A stretch of 5,533 bases of DNA, from the NCBI GenBank assembly GCA_938014865.1, contig CALLQJ010000161.1, positions 1-5,533 on the forward strand, written 5' to 3'. Position numbers and translations under genes: made by a program. The notes beneath the pieces are model-generated. The model worked only from the letters and a program-made list of their open reading frames with translations, ran no database searches and was not told the DNA's origin. How positions within the stretch are numbered: position 1 is the first letter of the stretch; every line of letters starts with the position of its first letter. Shown here one piece after another: positions 3,892 through 5,533 of this stretch. The stretch comes from an uncultured Fastidiosipila sp. (GTDB lineage: Bacteria > Bacillota > Clostridia > Saccharofermentanales > Fastidiosipilaceae).

Positions 3892-5073
3892 ATGAAAAAG
3901 CGCATGATGATTCTGACGTCCCTGCTCCTGGCCGTATGTCTTTTCCTGCCGGCGTGTCAGCGCGGCAGCCGGGAAGAAGAGCCGGAGCCGAGTGTTGCGA
4001 CGCAGCGGGAGACCGAAACGGCGGCAAGTACTCCGCGTGAAACGAAGCCGTCGGAGACGGCGGAAAAAACGACGGCGGCAAGCAAGGAGAAGGTCAAAAC
4101 ACCGATCCGGAAACGCGACGACCCGCCGAAAGAAAGCAGCGCGGAGGCGCAAACGGAAGAAAGCAGCCGGGAGGACGAGAGCACGGCGCCCGGCGAGGCC
4201 TCTGAAACGAGCAAAGCTTCGGAAAGCGAGGCGGCTCAGAGCTCCGAAAGTTCAGCGGAGCCCTCGGAAACGACAGAGGGTGAAGAGCCGAGAAAAGAAA
4301 TTGCTGTTCCCGAGGATTTCAATCATCTCGTCCTGCAGGATACGGAGCAGCTCTATTTTGAAATCCTTGACGTCTTTAATGATGAAGAAGACGGCTGGAG
4401 CTTCAACGTCGCCATGCAGAACCGAACGGACAATCAATGCTGGATTTCCCTGGAACGCGTCAGCCTTAACGATTACATGGTTGATCCGTATTTCAGCGTT
4501 CTGGTGCAGGGCGAGGAGAGCCTTGAAGAGACCGTTTCCTGGTGGATGGACGATCTCGTCGAAGATTACGGCTTCAGCGAAATCACGTCGATGGCCTTTG
4601 AACTGCGCATGTTTGACGACATCAACGGCGAATTTCTCCTGCAGGACTATTACAGCTTTTACCCCATGGGAGAGGAGAAGTACGAGCCTTGGGAACGCGG
4701 CGAAGAGGCGGAGGGCTTTGTTCTTTTTGATAATGACTACGGCTATGGTGTTCTGCGCGAGATTTACGACAGCGAGGAAGACGGGATCGAGATGCATGTC
4801 TACATCGAAAATCCGAATGAGGAAGAGCTCTGCTATGTCTTCATGAATGCGGTCATCAACGGGAGCGAAACCGAATCGATCTATTCGATGTACTGCATGC
4901 CCGGAAAGCGTGTGAAGCGGCCTGTCATCTGGTCGCGCGAAATCCTCAATTTTTTAGAGATCAAAGCACTCGAGGAGCTTGAACTGGAGCTCATAATCAC
5001 CGCCTATGATGACTACCTGATTGAAGAACCTTATTTCGAAGAGGTCTATACCATTACGGCCGAATATGACTGA
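3892..5073 (+). CDS. Lipoprotein with S/T/E-rich linker and two tandem beta-rich domains, function unknown
   Basis: A 393-residue predicted membrane-anchored exported lipoprotein. The N-terminus has KKR, a hydrophobic core (6-19) and a lipobox LPAC with the acylated Cys at C22. Residues 23-138 are low complexity, rich in Glu, Ser, Thr, Ala and Arg and probably disordered, acting as a spacer across the envelope. Two similar domains follow, about 146-258 and 277-388. Each begins VLxD, has an acidic turn plus G (DEEDGW, 164-169; SEEDGIE, 294-300), a short N-x-(T/N) motif (QNRTDNQCW, 176-184; ENPNEEELCY, 306-315) and a VxxN element (VSLND, 190-194; AVINGS, 320-325). Later elements are a V-x-W turn (VSWW, 215-218; VIWS, 345-348) and a final FELR/LELI strand. 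I recall similar modules in clostridial exported proteins but cannot name a Pfam family. The mature globular part is strongly acidic. GGAGG lies 5 bases before the ATG. Ligand and role are unknown; it could be cell-surface binding or stress related. Confidence 0.88.
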   Translation: MKKRMMILTSLLLAVCLFLPACQRGSREEEPEPSVATQRETETAASTPRETKPSETAEKTTAASKEKVKTPIRKRDDPPKESSAEAQTEESSREDESTAPGEASETSKASESEAAQSSESSAEPSETTEGEEPRKEIAVPEDFNHLVLQDTEQLYFEILDVFNDEEDGWSFNVAMQNRTDNQCWISLERVSLNDYMVDPYFSVLVQGEESLEETVSWWMDDLVEDYGFSEITSMAFELRMFDDINGEFLLQDYYSFYPMGEEKYEPWERGEEAEGFVLFDNDYGYGVLREIYDSEEDGIEMHVYIENPNEEELCYVFMNAVINGSETESIYSMYCMPGKRVKRPVIWSREILNFLEIKALEELELELIITAYDDYLIEEPYFEEVYTITAEYD

Positions 5074-5084
5074 AGCTTTTTAAG

Positions 5085-5115
5085 AAAAGCCCGAAAACGC
5101 CCCGTTTCTGCGGGC
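5085..5115 (-). terminator. Terminator of trpS, in a convergent region shared with the lipoprotein gene
   Basis: Read on the minus strand, GCCCG pairs with CGGGC (5115-5111 with 5093-5089). After a small internal loop, AAACG pairs with CGTTT around a GGG loop, and TTTTCTT follows (5088-5082). This suits termination of the leftward trpS. In the plus direction the hairpin forms too but has only a weak T-run. A separate GCTTTT/AAAAGC hairpin (5075-5090) overlaps it directly after the lipoprotein stop. Confidence 0.7.
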
Positions 5116-5138
5116 CCGAAGCCCTTTCCGCTCTCCTT

Positions 5139-5533
5139 TTACTCGGAGAGTTCTTCGAAGGTTTTCAGCATGGCGCCGTCGGAAAAGTAATTGATGCGCA
5201 TGGCTTTTTTGACCCGGGCTAAAGTCTTTTTCGCTTTGGCACGTGCAAAGTCAGTGCCGTCTTCCAGGACTTTATAAAGGTATTCAGGTTCTTTCTCGAG
5301 TGCTTCGCGGCGCTCGCGGATCGGCTTCAGCGTTTCCTGCATGATTTCATTGAGGAAGCGCTTGACCTTGACGTCGCCTAAGCCGCCCCTGCGGTAATGT
5401 GCCTTGAGGGCATCGAGGTCTTCGTACTCGGGCAGGTATTTTTCAAAGTGTTCCGGGCGGGAGAAGGCGTCAAGATAGGTGAAGACCGGATTGCCTTCCA
5501 CTTTGCCGGGATCGGAGACCCGCAGGTGATCCG
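5139..5533 (-). CDS. trpS: Tryptophanyl-tRNA synthetase, C-terminal part (5' end beyond window)
   Basis: Charges tRNA-Trp with tryptophan in the cytoplasm (class I synthetase). The window holds the last 130 residues of an enzyme usually about 330-345 long; the HIGH and KMSKS motifs lie beyond the right edge. Recognition rests on the family's C-terminal signature: RVSDPGK, NPVFTYLDAFS, then HYRRGGLGDVKVKRFLNEI and LKPIRERREALE. The frame is open to the window edge. A GTG at 5501-5499 is an internal Val codon, not a start, because the conserved sequence continues upstream through DPGK. The stop is TAA (5141-5139), followed by a terminator. It is convergent with the lipoprotein gene and nothing suggests truncation. 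Confidence 0.95.
   Translation of the reverse strand, partial: DHLRVSDPGKVEGNPVFTYLDAFSRPEHFEKYLPEYEDLDALKAHYRRGGLGDVKVKRFLNEIMQETLKPIRERREALEKEPEYLYKVLEDGTDFARAKAKKTLARVKKAMRINYFSDGAMLKTFEELSE

Noticed and set aside
4252..4797. 181-residue minus-strand frame opposite the lipoprotein
   Set aside because: Antisense shadow of the repeated-domain region, with no recognisable motif.
3992..4846. 284-residue Arg/Lys-rich plus-strand frame inside the lipoprotein gene, plus minus-strand frames at 3736-4214
   Set aside because: Offset-frame readings of the Glu/Ser/Thr-rich linker: GA- and GC-rich codons lack stops in other frames. No ribosome binding site, and the lipoprotein frame has a lipobox and signal peptide.
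5499..5501. GTG as a possible start codon for a 120-residue minus-strand protein
   Set aside because: It is an internal Val codon of trpS; the conserved RVSDPGK sequence continues upstream in the same frame to the window edge.

Overview
The window looks like chromosomal DNA of a Bacillota (Firmicutes) bacterium, probably an intermediate-G+C, Clostridia-like anaerobe. The evidence is strong AGGAGG-type ribosome binding sites before nearly every gene, short Rho-independent terminators, and a lipoprotein with an S/T/E-rich linker followed by a repeated beta-rich domain of a kind I associate with clostridial surface proteins. The species cannot be fixed from sequence alone. There is no rRNA, tRNA, CRISPR array, insertion sequence or phage gene.

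Layout, left to right. (1) 1-654, minus: a formate/nitrite transporter (FNT) family channel, cut by the left edge, so its stop lies outside the window. (2) 655-1056: a roughly 400-base divergent intergenic region with several dyads. (3) 1057-2031, plus: an AraC-family regulator, ending at a clear terminator. (4) 2112-2402, minus: a 96-residue protein of the antibiotic-biosynthesis-monooxygenase-like (dimeric alpha/beta barrel) type. It diverges from (5) 2579-2959, plus, an HxlR-family regulator with a conserved N-terminal Cys and an unusual C-terminal CxxC. The 176 bases between them hold a good sigma-A-like promoter and a 15-bp palindrome. (6) 3173-3673, plus: tpx, an atypical 2-Cys thiol peroxidase with both catalytic cysteines, preceded by a structured leader and followed by a strong terminator. 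(7) 3892-5073, plus: a lipoprotein with a low-complexity linker and two tandem copies of one domain. (8) 5139-5533, minus: the C-terminal part of tryptophanyl-tRNA synthetase (trpS), cut by the right edge.

How the genes fit together: most are single-gene units, bounded by terminators or divergent promoters. The AraC regulator diverges from the FNT channel, and the HxlR regulator diverges from the small monooxygenase-like gene; both are classic regulator/target arrangements, though control is inferred. HxlR, the ABM-like protein and Tpx together suggest a small thiol/electrophile or peroxide stress neighbourhood. The most interesting items are the HxlR/ABM control region with the CxxC tail, the duplicated lipoprotein domain, and the repeats in the tpx upstream region. 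I see no convincing new multi-gene system.
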